5,547 nucleotides of DNA from a bacterium (lineage in GTDB: Bacteria; Verrucomicrobiota; Verrucomicrobiia; Limisphaerales; J093). How positions within the stretch are numbered: the first letter of the stretch is position 1; every line of letters begins with the position of its first letter. Below are positions 1-5,547 of the stretch, one piece after another. A program made the translations under genes and the position numbers. The stretch is taken from contig JAJXTA010000245.1 in the NCBI GenBank assembly GCA_021784265.1, positions 1-5,547 on the forward strand, in the 5' to 3' direction. The notes beneath the pieces are model-generated. The model searched no databases, was not told where the DNA came from, and saw only the letters and a list, made by a program, of their open reading frames with translations.

Positions 1-163
1 AACCGACGTGGCATTTGCCCAGGCTCACCTCCAGGCCCGTGGCCGAGCGCAGGCGCATCTGCGCGAATTCGGTGAGGAGCGTATCCTTAAGCAGCAGCAG
101 GGCGGTGATCAGCACCACCAGCAGAATCACCAGCCGGAACGCCCAGCGTACCACGAAACGCAT
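1..163 (-). CDS. Membrane-anchored protein, probable AsmA-like family (5' part only)
   Basis: The first 54 codons of a minus-strand gene are present; the rest lies beyond base 1. The start is ATG at 163-161. Residues 1-10 carry three arginines (MRFVVRWAFR) and are followed by an uninterrupted hydrophobic stretch at about residues 11-25 (LVILLVVLITALLLL), which is a typical N-terminal membrane anchor with the charged end inside. After it comes KDTLLTEFAQMRLRSATGLE and then VSLGKCHVG. This matches the pattern of AsmA-like proteins, where an anchor is followed by an amphipathic helix and an 'ATGL..xxGxxxVG' beta-strand start; large members of that family act at or across the envelope. The family call comes from recalled resemblance over a short fragment. 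A purine run AAAGGGG touches the ATG directly, which is too close for normal Shine-Dalgarno pairing. A GTG at codon 4 would have it 9 bases upstream and is a credible alternative start. The gene is divergent from the zinc-ribbon gene at 442. Confidence 0.7.
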   Translation of the reverse strand, partial: MRFVVRWAFRLVILLVVLITALLLLKDTLLTEFAQMRLRSATGLEVSLGKCHVG

Positions 164-441
164 CCCCTTTGGATACCACGATCCGCGCCGCCGGGCAACC
201 GCCCGCGCCCGGTCTTGCAAAATCGGGCTCGACCGGCTAAGTGAGTAGGCTGACAGTGTTTGTTAAAACGGTTGAAACTGCTCAGGTGTGGGGCAGACCT
301 CCGGTCGGCCCCGGGGCGGAGCCCTGGCTCCGTGGGTAAAGCGGCCCGAAGAAACGGGGCCGGAGGCCCCTAACCGGCAGACCAGAGGTCTGCCCCGCTC
401 GCGCCCACCCGCACAGTGACCAACGGTTTAAGCTCAGAACT
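164..441. other. Divergent intergenic region
   Basis: This 278-base spacer separates two genes that point away from each other, so it should hold both promoters. Besides the inverted-repeat element at 290-396, I see a short 6-base stem (CCGGGC 191-196 with GCCCGG 207-212) in the leader of the minus-strand gene, and an AT-richer patch around 255-280. No convincing -35/-10 pair was found in either direction. No open frame here looks like a real gene. Confidence 0.6.
290..396. repeat. GC-rich element bounded by 17-bp inverted repeats
   Basis: The left arm (290-306, GGGGCAGACCTCCGGTC) and right arm (380-396, GACCAGAGGTCTGCCCC) are reverse complements with one mismatch in 17. Further complementarity is nested inside: CGGCCCCG at 306-313 pairs with CGGGGCCG at 355-362, and GGAGCC at 318-323 pairs with GGCTCC at 326-331. 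The right end also contains its own hairpin, GGCAGACC (376-383), loop AGA, GGTCTGCC (387-394), which would compete with the long stem. No T-run follows, so a simple intrinsic terminator is unlikely, and no transposase or adjacent target-site duplication is visible. The structure resembles dispersed non-coding palindromic elements (REP or MITE-like) found between genes. Whether it occurs elsewhere in the genome cannot be seen here. Confidence 0.7.
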
Positions 442-780
442 ATGCCGACGTACCAATACATTTGCACCAAGTGCGATCATGAATTTGAAGTGGTCCAACC
501 CATCGCGGCCGCGCCGCTGAGCATCTGTCCCAAAGACCGCTGCGGCGAGGTCAAGTGGGGCAAAGGCAAGGTGCGCCGGCAGATCAGCGGGGGCGCGGGG
601 TTGCTGTTCAAGGGCAGCGGCTTCTACATCACGGACTACCGCAGCGACGGCTACAAGCAGGCCGCCAAGAAGGAGACCGACGCCGCCAGCCCGAAGAAGG
701 AGACCAAAGAGAGCGGCACGCCGGCCGCGCCGGCCACACCAGCCACGCCGACCCCCAAGGCGGCGAAGGCCAAAGCCTAA
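442..780 (+). CDS. FmdB family zinc-ribbon protein
   Basis: This is a 112-residue small zinc-ribbon protein of the FmdB type (putative regulatory protein family). The exact cellular role of the family is not settled; the fmdB gene was first described as a regulator candidate next to formamidase/amidase genes. The N-terminus MPTYQYICTKCDHEFE carries the first metal-binding pair C8 and C11. The second pair is C29 and C34, a C-x4-C spacing instead of the commoner C-x2-C. Next comes the family signature SGGAGLLFKGSGFYITDYRS (about residues 49-68). From about residue 75 the protein becomes a low-complexity Lys/Ala/Pro/Thr tail, probably disordered. The ATG fits the family's invariant MPTY start, although no Shine-Dalgarno sequence precedes it. 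The next gene begins 10 bases after its stop, so it is likely the first gene of a three-gene operon. Confidence 0.92.
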   Translation: MPTYQYICTKCDHEFEVVQPIAAAPLSICPKDRCGEVKWGKGKVRRQISGGAGLLFKGSGFYITDYRSDGYKQAAKKETDAASPKKETKESGTPAAPATPATPTPKAAKAKA

Positions 781-790
781 CCCGGCGCTT

Positions 791-2287
791 GTGTCCCGTG
801 CCCGGCCACCTCACCCACGCCCCGCACCCGCACGGGCGGACGGGGCCGTCCGTGGGGTGGCGAGAGCGCGGTCGTCCTGGCCGACCGCCACGCCCGGGGC
901 CGGGCGGGTGGTTCTGGTCTTAGTGCTCGCCCTGTTCTGGGCCGGGCGGTGGGGCAACGCCCACGCCGACGAGGCGGCGCTGCGCGCCCTGGTCGATAAC
1001 GCCCTCGCGCTCACGGCCTACAGTTACTCCGGCCAGTTCATCATCCACGGTTCCCACGCCACGGTGCCGAGCCTGGAGGGCGGCGGGCTCCTCTCCCCCG
1101 CCCCGGGCAGCGTTACCCTCGAGGCGCAACCGCTGGCGGTCTCCTGCGAAAGGATTAAAGAGGGCGTCCTGCGCATCCTCGGCCTTCCCGACCGCTGGCG
1201 GGGCCCCGTCCACGTCTGGCTCTGGGGCGCGACGAACGTGACCGCCAGCCCCGAGGTAGCGGCCTCCTATTATGCGGACGGCTGGCGATACAACGTGCGG
1301 CTCCCCGACCAGCTCGCCTCCAGCGAACTGGTCCGCACGGTCGTCTATGTGGTCTTGCTCGAGCTGGCCAACCGGGCCGGCACACCGCGCATTGCCGATA
1401 TCCCCCGCTGGTTGGTCGAGGGGCTCACCGGCACCTTGTTGGCCGAGGCCGGACCGGACTTGGTCCTCCAACCCAACGCCCTGCTGTTGAAGCGCGGCAA
1501 CAACTGGGGCGCCCTCCAGTCGTCCACCCGGAATCAGCACCCGGCCGAGGTGTGGCGCGGGCTCCGGGCCCGGCTGGGCGGCACGCCGCCGCTGAGCTTT
1601 GGCGACCTGAGCCTGCCCGCCCCAAATCTGATCACCGGCACCAACTTGGCGCATTACCGCGACACGGCCCAGGTCTTCGTCGAGGAGCTGCTGCGGCTGC
1701 CCCATAGCCGCCCCTTGCTTCAGGGGATGCTGGTGCAGTTATCGGCCTTCCTCAACTGGCAGGTGGCCTTCCTGCACGCCTACCACGCCTACTTCCCGAG
1801 TCTGCTGAGCGTCGAGAAATGGTGGGCCTTGACCCTGCTGCAATACACGGGCCGGGACACCGCGCACACCTGGCCCCCCGCGGTGACCTTGCAGGAGCTC
1901 GACCAAGTGCTGGCCGTGCCGGTGGAAATCCGCGCCAACGCCCGCGACTTGCCCAAACGCGGCCTCATCACCCTCCAACAGGCGATCGAGGATTGGGATG
2001 GACTGCAACAAACGCGCGTCTTACGGACCAAAGTGGAACAATTGCTGGCGCTGGACGTCTGCGCGGCCCAGGAGGTGCGTCCGTTGGTTGAAGCCTACCA
2101 ACGCACGTTGAGCGCCTACCTCGAGCACCGGCGCCAGATGCCGAACGCGGCCCTCCTGCGCGGCCAAAGCCTGGTCGAGTACCGCCTGCTCATCCGCGAT
2201 GTCCTCCGCCGGCTCGACACCCTGGACCGACAGCGGGCCAAATACCGCGCCGCGCCGCCGGAGGCGGCTGGGGCGCGCCAAGCCTGA
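791..2287 (+). CDS. Predicted exported protein, degenerate peptidase-MA/gluzincin-like
   Basis: This is a 498-residue protein of no firmly known function. Residues 40-52 form a hydrophobic core (VVLVLVLALFWAG) followed by NAHA-DEA, a good signal-peptidase site after A59, so export is predicted. Around residues 181-215 the sequence follows the layout of peptidase-MA-like zinc proteases: a hydrophobic helix, the site where HExxH would sit, then IPRWLVEGL (204-212). Here the HExxH position reads LELAN (190-194). Both histidines are gone, E191 is kept, and E210, at the usual place of the third zinc ligand, is also kept. Zinc-dependent catalysis is therefore unlikely. Conserved-looking tracts follow (LNWQVAFLHAYHAYF at 322-336; VEKWWALTLLQYTGRD at 341-356), then a helical, charged C-terminus. 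I recall similar histidine-less proteins in Limisphaerales. The GTG at 791 gives an odd Arg/Pro-rich 39-residue lead; GTG at 857 (residue 23) would give a more normal signal peptide, and GTG at 908 is also possible. No start has a good Shine-Dalgarno sequence. Confidence 0.8.
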   Translation: MSRARPPHPRPAPARADGAVRGVARARSSWPTATPGAGRVVLVLVLALFWAGRWGNAHADEAALRALVDNALALTAYSYSGQFIIHGSHATVPSLEGGGLLSPAPGSVTLEAQPLAVSCERIKEGVLRILGLPDRWRGPVHVWLWGATNVTASPEVAASYYADGWRYNVRLPDQLASSELVRTVVYVVLLELANRAGTPRIADIPRWLVEGLTGTLLAEAGPDLVLQPNALLLKRGNNWGALQSSTRNQHPAEVWRGLRARLGGTPPLSFGDLSLPAPNLITGTNLAHYRDTAQVFVEELLRLPHSRPLLQGMLVQLSAFLNWQVAFLHAYHAYFPSLLSVEKWWALTLLQYTGRDTAHTWPPAVTLQELDQVLAVPVEIRANARDLPKRGLITLQQAIEDWDGLQQTRVLRTKVEQLLALDVCAAQEVRPLVEAYQRTLSAYLEHRRQMPNAALLRGQSLVEYRLLIRDVLRRLDTLDRQRAKYRAAPPEAAGARQA

Positions 2288-2291
2288 GAGG
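2286..2291 (+). promoter_or_regulatory. Probable ribosome binding site for the SDR gene
   Basis: GAGAGG overlaps the TGA stop of the preceding gene and lies 4 bases before the GTG start at 2296. The spacing is short but usable, and it supports the GTG as the start as well as translational coupling with the upstream gene. It is one of the few Shine-Dalgarno-like sequences in this window. Confidence 0.4.
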
Positions 2292-2295
2292 CCCC

Positions 2296-2988
2296 GTGGT
2301 TACAGCCCCCGCGCGCGTGATCGTTCTGACTGGCGTCAGCCGGGGGTTGGGCCGCGCCTTGGCGACGGAATTTGTCCGTGCCGGCCACACCGTCCTGGGC
2401 TGCGCGCGCTCCGCCGCGCCCTTGGAGAGCCTGCGCCGCGCCCACCCGGCCCCGAACGACTTCGCGAGGGTGGATGTTGCCTCCGACGCGGAGGTCCGGC
2501 GCTGGGCGGAGCGGCTGCTGCGGGACTACCCCGCCCCGGACTTGTTGATCAACAACGCCGCCCTCATTAATCCCAGCCGCCCGCTGTGGCGGATCACGGC
2601 CGAGGAATTCGCCGCGGTCATCGACACCAATCTCAAAGGGGTCGCCAACGTGCTCCGCCATTTCCTCCCGGCCATGGTCGCGGCCCAACGCGGCGTGATC
2701 GTGAACCTCAGCTCCGGCTGGGGGCGCTCGACCGAGGCCGAGGTGGCCCCCTACTGCGCGACCAAGTGGGGGATCGAGGGCCTGACCCGAGCCCTGGCCC
2801 AGGAACTCCCCGGCGGCATGGCCGCCGTGCCGTTGAACCCGGGAATCATCGACACCGCGATGCTCCGCTCCTGTTTCGGCGAGGCCGCCGGGCGTTACCC
2901 GGGACCGGACCGCTGGGCCAAAACCGCGGTCCCGTTTCTCTTGCAGCTCGGGCCCGAGGCCAACGGGCGCCCCCTGACCATCGCGTAA
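2296..2988 (+). CDS. Short-chain dehydrogenase/reductase, pterin aldehyde reductase-like
   Basis: This is a 230-residue classical SDR, a Rossmann-fold cytosolic oxidoreductase. The motifs are complete: the nucleotide-binding loop TGVSRGLG (12-19), D60-V61 at the adenine contact, NNAA (86-89), the structural/catalytic N112, catalytic S140, and Y153-x3-K157 (YCATK), followed by NPG (181-183). R16 in the glycine loop and R38 after beta-2 (CAR) are basic residues expected to favour NADPH over NADH. The stretches ANVLRHFLPAMV, VNLSSGWGRS, VAPYCATKWGIEGL and NPGIIDTAML with SCFGEAA closely match what I recall of plant NADPH-dependent pterin aldehyde reductase and its bacterial relatives. An aldehyde or ketone reductase acting on a pterin or similar compound is therefore the best guess, with the substrate unproven. 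The length is typical and nothing is missing. It starts 8 bases after the preceding stop and is likely the last gene of the operon; the next gene is convergent. Confidence 0.9.
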   Translation: MVTAPARVIVLTGVSRGLGRALATEFVRAGHTVLGCARSAAPLESLRRAHPAPNDFARVDVASDAEVRRWAERLLRDYPAPDLLINNAALINPSRPLWRITAEEFAAVIDTNLKGVANVLRHFLPAMVAAQRGVIVNLSSGWGRSTEAEVAPYCATKWGIEGLTRALAQELPGGMAAVPLNPGIIDTAMLRSCFGEAAGRYPGPDRWAKTAVPFLLQLGPEANGRPLTIA

Positions 2989-3036
2989 GGCGGAGCGGTC
3001 TTCCTGTTGGGCTCCCCGAGAACGCTTGCCTCCGGC

Positions 3037-3082
3037 CCGGCCCACCGCCTCCCTCAGCCTCAGGCGCTGAGGGGTGGGCCGG
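3037..3082. terminator. Strong hairpin between convergent genes, likely bidirectional terminator
   Basis: CCGGCCCACC (3037-3046) and GGTGGGCCGG (3073-3082) are perfect 10-base reverse complements. Inside, CCTCAGC (3052-3058) pairs with GCTGAGG (3066-3072) around a 7-base loop, leaving a 5-base bulge on one side. The hairpin starts one base after the ftsH stop codon on the minus strand and lies about 49 bases past the SDR stop on the plus strand, so it can serve both transcripts. Neither side has the usual T-run, so it may act as a U-less terminator or mainly as a 3'-end stabilising structure. Confidence 0.65.
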
Positions 3083-3083
3083 T

Positions 3084-5093
3084 TCAGGCCGGCGCCGGCG
3101 CGGGTGTAGCCAAGCCGGGCGGCAGCTTCGGCGGGATCGGCTTGGGGATCTCCGGCAGCGCGGTCGCGGCCTGCGCCCCGGTGGGCGGCCCCGTCTGGGG
3201 CGGCGCGGGGGGCGCGGTCAGCTTGCCGGTCCGGATGATCTCCTCGACCTGCGTACCGTCCAAAGTCTCGTACTCGAGCAGCGACTGGGCAATCAGCTCC
3301 AGTTTCTCGCGGTGGCCGTAAATCAAGTCGCGCGCCACGGTGTAACAACCGTCGATGATCCGCTTAACCTCGGCGTCGATTTCCCGGGCGGTGTTCTCGC
3401 TGTAGTCCTTGCCCCGCACCATGTCCCGGCCAAGGAAGACATATTCGTTGTCGTCGCCGTATTGGACCATGCCGAGCTTCTCACTCATGCCGAAATTGCA
3501 GACCATGGCCCGGGCCATCTGGGTAGCCTGCTGGATGTCGCTGGCGGCGCCGGTCGAGACGTCGCCCGAGATGATTTCCTCGGCGATCCGGCCGCCCATG
3601 GTCACCGCGATAAGGTCCAACATCTCCTTACGCCCGCGGTTCAGGACATCGTCCTTGGGCAGGTACATCGTAGCCCCGAGGGCTTGCCCGCGCGGAATGA
3701 TGGTCACCTTGTGCAGCGGATGAGTGTGGTCCAGCAGCACATTGACCAGAGCGTGCCCCGCCTCGTGCCAGGCGGTAAACCGCTTCTGCTCCTCGGTCAT
3801 GGCCAAGCTGCGCCGCTCGCGGCCCCAGCGCACCTTGTCCCGCGCCTCCTCCAACTCCGGCATCGCAATCGTCTTCTTGTTGAGCCGGGCCGCCAGCAAC
3901 GCCGCCTCGTTCAGCAGGTTGGCCAATTCCGCGCCGGAAAAGCCCGGCGTGCCGCGAGCGATAACGGACAGATCGACATCGGTCGCCAGTTTCACGTTCT
4001 TGGCGTGGACCTTGAGAATCGCCTCGCGCCCGCGCACGTCCGGGAGGTTGACGGTGATCTGGCGGTCGAAACGGCCTGGGCGCAACAGGGCCGGGTCCAG
4101 CACGTCCGGGCGATTGGTGGCGGCGATAATGATAATGCCTTCGGTGGTGTCGAAGCCGTCCATCTCCACCAATAAGGCGTTGAGGGTTTGTTCCCGCTCG
4201 TCGTTGCCGCCACCCAGACCGTGGCCCCGGCTCCGACCCACCGCGTCAATCTCGTCGATGAAGACCAGGCAAGGTGTGTTCTTCCGCGCCTGCTCGAACA
4301 TGTCGCGCACCCGGCTCGCTCCCACGCCCACGAACATTTCGACAAAATCCGAACCACTGATGCTGTAGAAGGAGGCGTCGGCCTCGCCGGCGATGGCCTT
4401 GGCCAGCAAGGTCTTGCCCGTGCCCGGCGGCCCAATCATCAAAATGCCCTTGGGGATGCGCCCGCCCAGCTTCTGAAACTTCTTGGGGTCCTTGAGGAAC
4501 TCGACTAATTCAGACACTTCCTCCTTGGCCTCATCGACGCCGGCGACATCTTTGAACGTCGTGCGGTTGCGTTCCTTATTGAGCATGCGGGCCTTGCTCT
4601 TGCCAAAGCTCAAGGCCCCCTTGCCCGCCATCTTGATTTGGCGGATGAGGAAGAAATAGATGATCGCCGCCAAGAGCAGGAACGGCAGAATCCCGTAAAA
4701 CAACTGCACCAGCAGCGTGCTCGGCTCGGCGACGGTGAAGCGCCCGCTGTTCAGACACTCGTCCTCGAGGGCCTCGGAAACGCGGGTCTCGAGCCGGAAG
4801 GCCACCGGGCCTTTGATCTCCCCGGTCGGGTCCCGGTATTTGCCGGTGATCTCCCGCAACTGGGACTGGGCGTTGTAATGGATGGTGCCCTCGACGATGT
4901 TGTTGCTGCGCACCAAGTTAACGAACTCGACGTACCCCAGCACCTTCACCCGGGCATCGGTATGGTCTTTGAAGAAGACCAGCACTGGGATCAGACTCAA
5001 AATGGCCAGCCAGAGCAGCCACGTGCGGGGCGGAACCCGCACTTCGCCACCCTTGCGGTCATTGCGACCGTTATTATTGTTTTCTTCAGCCAT
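3084..5093 (-). CDS. ftsH: ATP-dependent zinc metalloprotease FtsH
   Basis: This is a complete 669-residue FtsH, the hexameric inner-membrane AAA+ protease that unfolds and degrades misassembled membrane proteins and some short-lived cytosolic regulators. Domains in order: an Asn-rich cytosolic tip (1-20); first membrane segment (about 24-41); extracytoplasmic domain (about 42-125); second membrane segment (about 127-151); AAA+ module with Walker A GPPGTGKT (221-228), pore loop MFVGVG (253-258), Walker B LVFIDEID (276-283) and the second region of homology with arginine fingers R338 and R341 in LRPGRFDR; then the peptidase domain with HEAGH (443-447) and the probable third zinc ligand D519 in STGAASDI. 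All key residues are intact. The last 43 or so residues are a Pro/Ala-rich tail, probably disordered. The ATG at 5093-5091 gives the expected N-terminus; no Shine-Dalgarno sequence precedes it. It is transcribed alone here, convergent with the SDR gene. Confidence 0.98.
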   Translation of the reverse strand: MAEENNNNGRNDRKGGEVRVPPRTWLLWLAILSLIPVLVFFKDHTDARVKVLGYVEFVNLVRSNNIVEGTIHYNAQSQLREITGKYRDPTGEIKGPVAFRLETRVSEALEDECLNSGRFTVAEPSTLLVQLFYGILPFLLLAAIIYFFLIRQIKMAGKGALSFGKSKARMLNKERNRTTFKDVAGVDEAKEEVSELVEFLKDPKKFQKLGGRIPKGILMIGPPGTGKTLLAKAIAGEADASFYSISGSDFVEMFVGVGASRVRDMFEQARKNTPCLVFIDEIDAVGRSRGHGLGGGNDEREQTLNALLVEMDGFDTTEGIIIIAATNRPDVLDPALLRPGRFDRQITVNLPDVRGREAILKVHAKNVKLATDVDLSVIARGTPGFSGAELANLLNEAALLAARLNKKTIAMPELEEARDKVRWGRERRSLAMTEEQKRFTAWHEAGHALVNVLLDHTHPLHKVTIIPRGQALGATMYLPKDDVLNRGRKEMLDLIAVTMGGRIAEEIISGDVSTGAASDIQQATQMARAMVCNFGMSEKLGMVQYGDDNEYVFLGRDMVRGKDYSENTAREIDAEVKRIIDGCYTVARDLIYGHREKLELIAQSLLEYETLDGTQVEEIIRTGKLTAPPAPPQTGPPTGAQAATALPEIPKPIPPKLPPGLATPAPAPA

Positions 5094-5289
5094 CGAAACC
5101 AGACTGTTTGGCTGAAGCTAGCATGGCCCTCCAGCGGTTGCAACCATAACGGTGAGCCGTTTTTAAGGGGGGTACCAACCCCAAAACCGGCGGGTCCGGC
5201 GAGGGATATGGGGACTGCCGTGGCCTCCTCCGCTGCCCGTTCCCTGCGTTTGGGCGCCTCACCGCCGCCTCGCTCGCCATCTCCTCCGC
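5094..5289. other. Intergenic region upstream of ftsH
   Basis: Apart from the possible promoter and palindrome near 5115-5145, this stretch holds an AT-richer patch at 5160-5187 in which TTTT, GGGG, CCCC and AAAA runs surround GGTACC; these could form only a weak bulged stem. No coding region with recognisable content is seen on either strand, and there is no tilS or hpt-like gene such as often precedes ftsH in other bacteria. Confidence 0.5.
5115..5143 (-). promoter_or_regulatory. Possible weak ftsH promoter
   Basis: Read on the minus strand, TTGCAA (5143-5138) is separated by exactly 17 bases from TAGCTT (5120-5115), giving a sigma-70-like pair with 4 of 6 and 3 of 6 consensus matches. It would start transcription about 15 bases before the ftsH ATG. 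The -35 box lies inside the perfect palindrome GGTTGCAACC (5136-5145), which could also be an operator. The match is weak and may be chance. Confidence 0.2.
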
Positions 5290-5547
5290 TTCCTCGTGCC
5301 TTTTGTGCCCTTTTGCGTCTCCCCCTCTTTCTTGCGCCTCTTGTGCCTTTTCGTGGCTCCCCGCCCTTCCTCGCCGTTCCTCTTTGCGTATTTTGTGCCT
5401 CTTCGCGGCTTCCCTCGTGGTCCCTTTCTGTTCCTTGTGCCTTTTGTGCCTTTTCGTGGCTCCCCTCCTCCCCGAAACCCGTGCCGCTCCTTCTGTCTCC
5501 TTGCCCGCCCCCTCGCTTTCTTGCGCCTTCTGCGCCTTTTTGCCGCT
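5290..5547. repeat. Degenerate pyrimidine-rich tripartite repeat array
   Basis: At least five diverged copies of a unit of about 31-35 bases are visible: 5290-5324, 5328-5362, 5377-5414, 5431-5465 and 5517-5547 (the last cut by the window edge). Each unit is built from three sub-repeats of 9-11 bases: one like TTCCTTGTGCC, one like TTTTGTGCC and one like TTTTCGTGGCT, usually followed by CCCC. The second and fourth copies share an exact 22-base match (5341-5362 and 5444-5465). Spacing between copy starts is irregular (38, 49, 54 and 86 bases), and the filler is also pyrimidine-rich. The plus strand is C/T-rich, the minus strand A/G-rich. No start, reading frame or protein similarity suggests coding. 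Repeats of the 'GGCACAAAAGGCAC' kind are known to me from intergenic DNA of Verrucomicrobiota and other phyla, without an agreed function. Confidence 0.75.

Noticed and set aside
215..243. Promoter for the zinc-ribbon gene (TTGCAA, 17 bases, TAAGTG)
   Set aside because: The -10 box matches the consensus at only two positions and the site is about 200 bases upstream, so it is not better than chance.
290..396. Insertion sequence or MITE with target-site duplication
   Set aside because: There is no transposase, and no direct duplication flanks the arms; the shared GCTC at 280-283 and 397-400 is too short and not adjacent on the left. It is kept only as an inverted-repeat element.
282..470. A 62-codon minus-strand open frame across the inverted-repeat element
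   Set aside because: Its sequence is mostly a translation of the palindromic repeat and it overlaps the start of the zinc-ribbon gene; no protein family is recognisable.
920..1705. A 261-codon minus-strand open frame inside the exported protein gene
   Set aside because: It is antisense shadow coding, Gln/Gly/Arg-rich without motifs. The plus-strand frame has a signal peptide and family-like motifs.
2116..3348. A 410-codon open frame on the minus strand spanning the SDR gene and the end of ftsH
   Set aside because: It is antisense to the SDR gene and overlaps the FtsH 3' end in another frame. It has a shadow-type composition and no motifs.
2586..4175. A 529-codon open frame on the plus strand running through the SDR gene and antisense to ftsH
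   Set aside because: It overlaps two genes with complete family motifs, its translation is Arg/Gly/Pro-rich in the first part and reads as antisense of FtsH in the second, and no domain is recognisable. Long spurious frames are expected at this GC content.
5086..5280. A 64-codon minus-strand open frame overlapping the ftsH start
   Set aside because: It lies out of frame with ftsH over the promoter region, has no recognisable domain and an Arg/Pro-rich shadow composition.
5290..5547. CRISPR array
   Set aside because: Units are diverged, spacing is irregular, the filler is of the same low-complexity C/T composition, and no cas gene is present.

Overview
The window is GC-rich DNA that reads as a Verrucomicrobiota chromosome, most probably of the Limisphaerales/Pedosphaera type. 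That placement is inferred from recalled protein resemblance and from the style of the intergenic repeats; it was not searched. No tRNA, rRNA, CRISPR array, transposase or phage gene was seen.

Layout from left to right: (1) The 5' end of a minus-strand gene (1-163) leaves the window. It encodes an N-terminal membrane anchor followed by what looks like the start of an AsmA-like protein. (2) A 278-base divergent intergenic region (164-441) contains a GC-rich element of about 107 bases bounded by 17-base inverted repeats. (3) Three plus-strand genes with gaps of only 10 and 8 bases probably form one operon: an FmdB-type zinc-ribbon protein (442-780), a predicted exported protein of 498 residues that resembles a peptidase-MA/gluzincin fold with its zinc-binding histidines lost (791-2287), and a short-chain dehydrogenase close to NADPH-dependent pterin aldehyde reductases (2296-2988). 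(4) A strong hairpin (3037-3082) lies between convergent genes, one base past the stop codon of the next gene. (5) A complete minus-strand ftsH encodes the membrane AAA+ zinc protease (3084-5093). (6) A 454-base region upstream of ftsH (5094-5547) has a possible weak promoter with a 10-base palindrome, then a degenerate pyrimidine-rich repeat array (about 5290-5547) running off the right edge.

FtsH is housekeeping membrane-protein quality control. The three-gene operon has no obvious shared pathway. The items most worth a second look are the histidine-less protease-like protein, the degenerate tripartite repeat array behind ftsH, and the inverted-repeat element in the divergent promoter region. 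No clearly new multi-gene system is visible.
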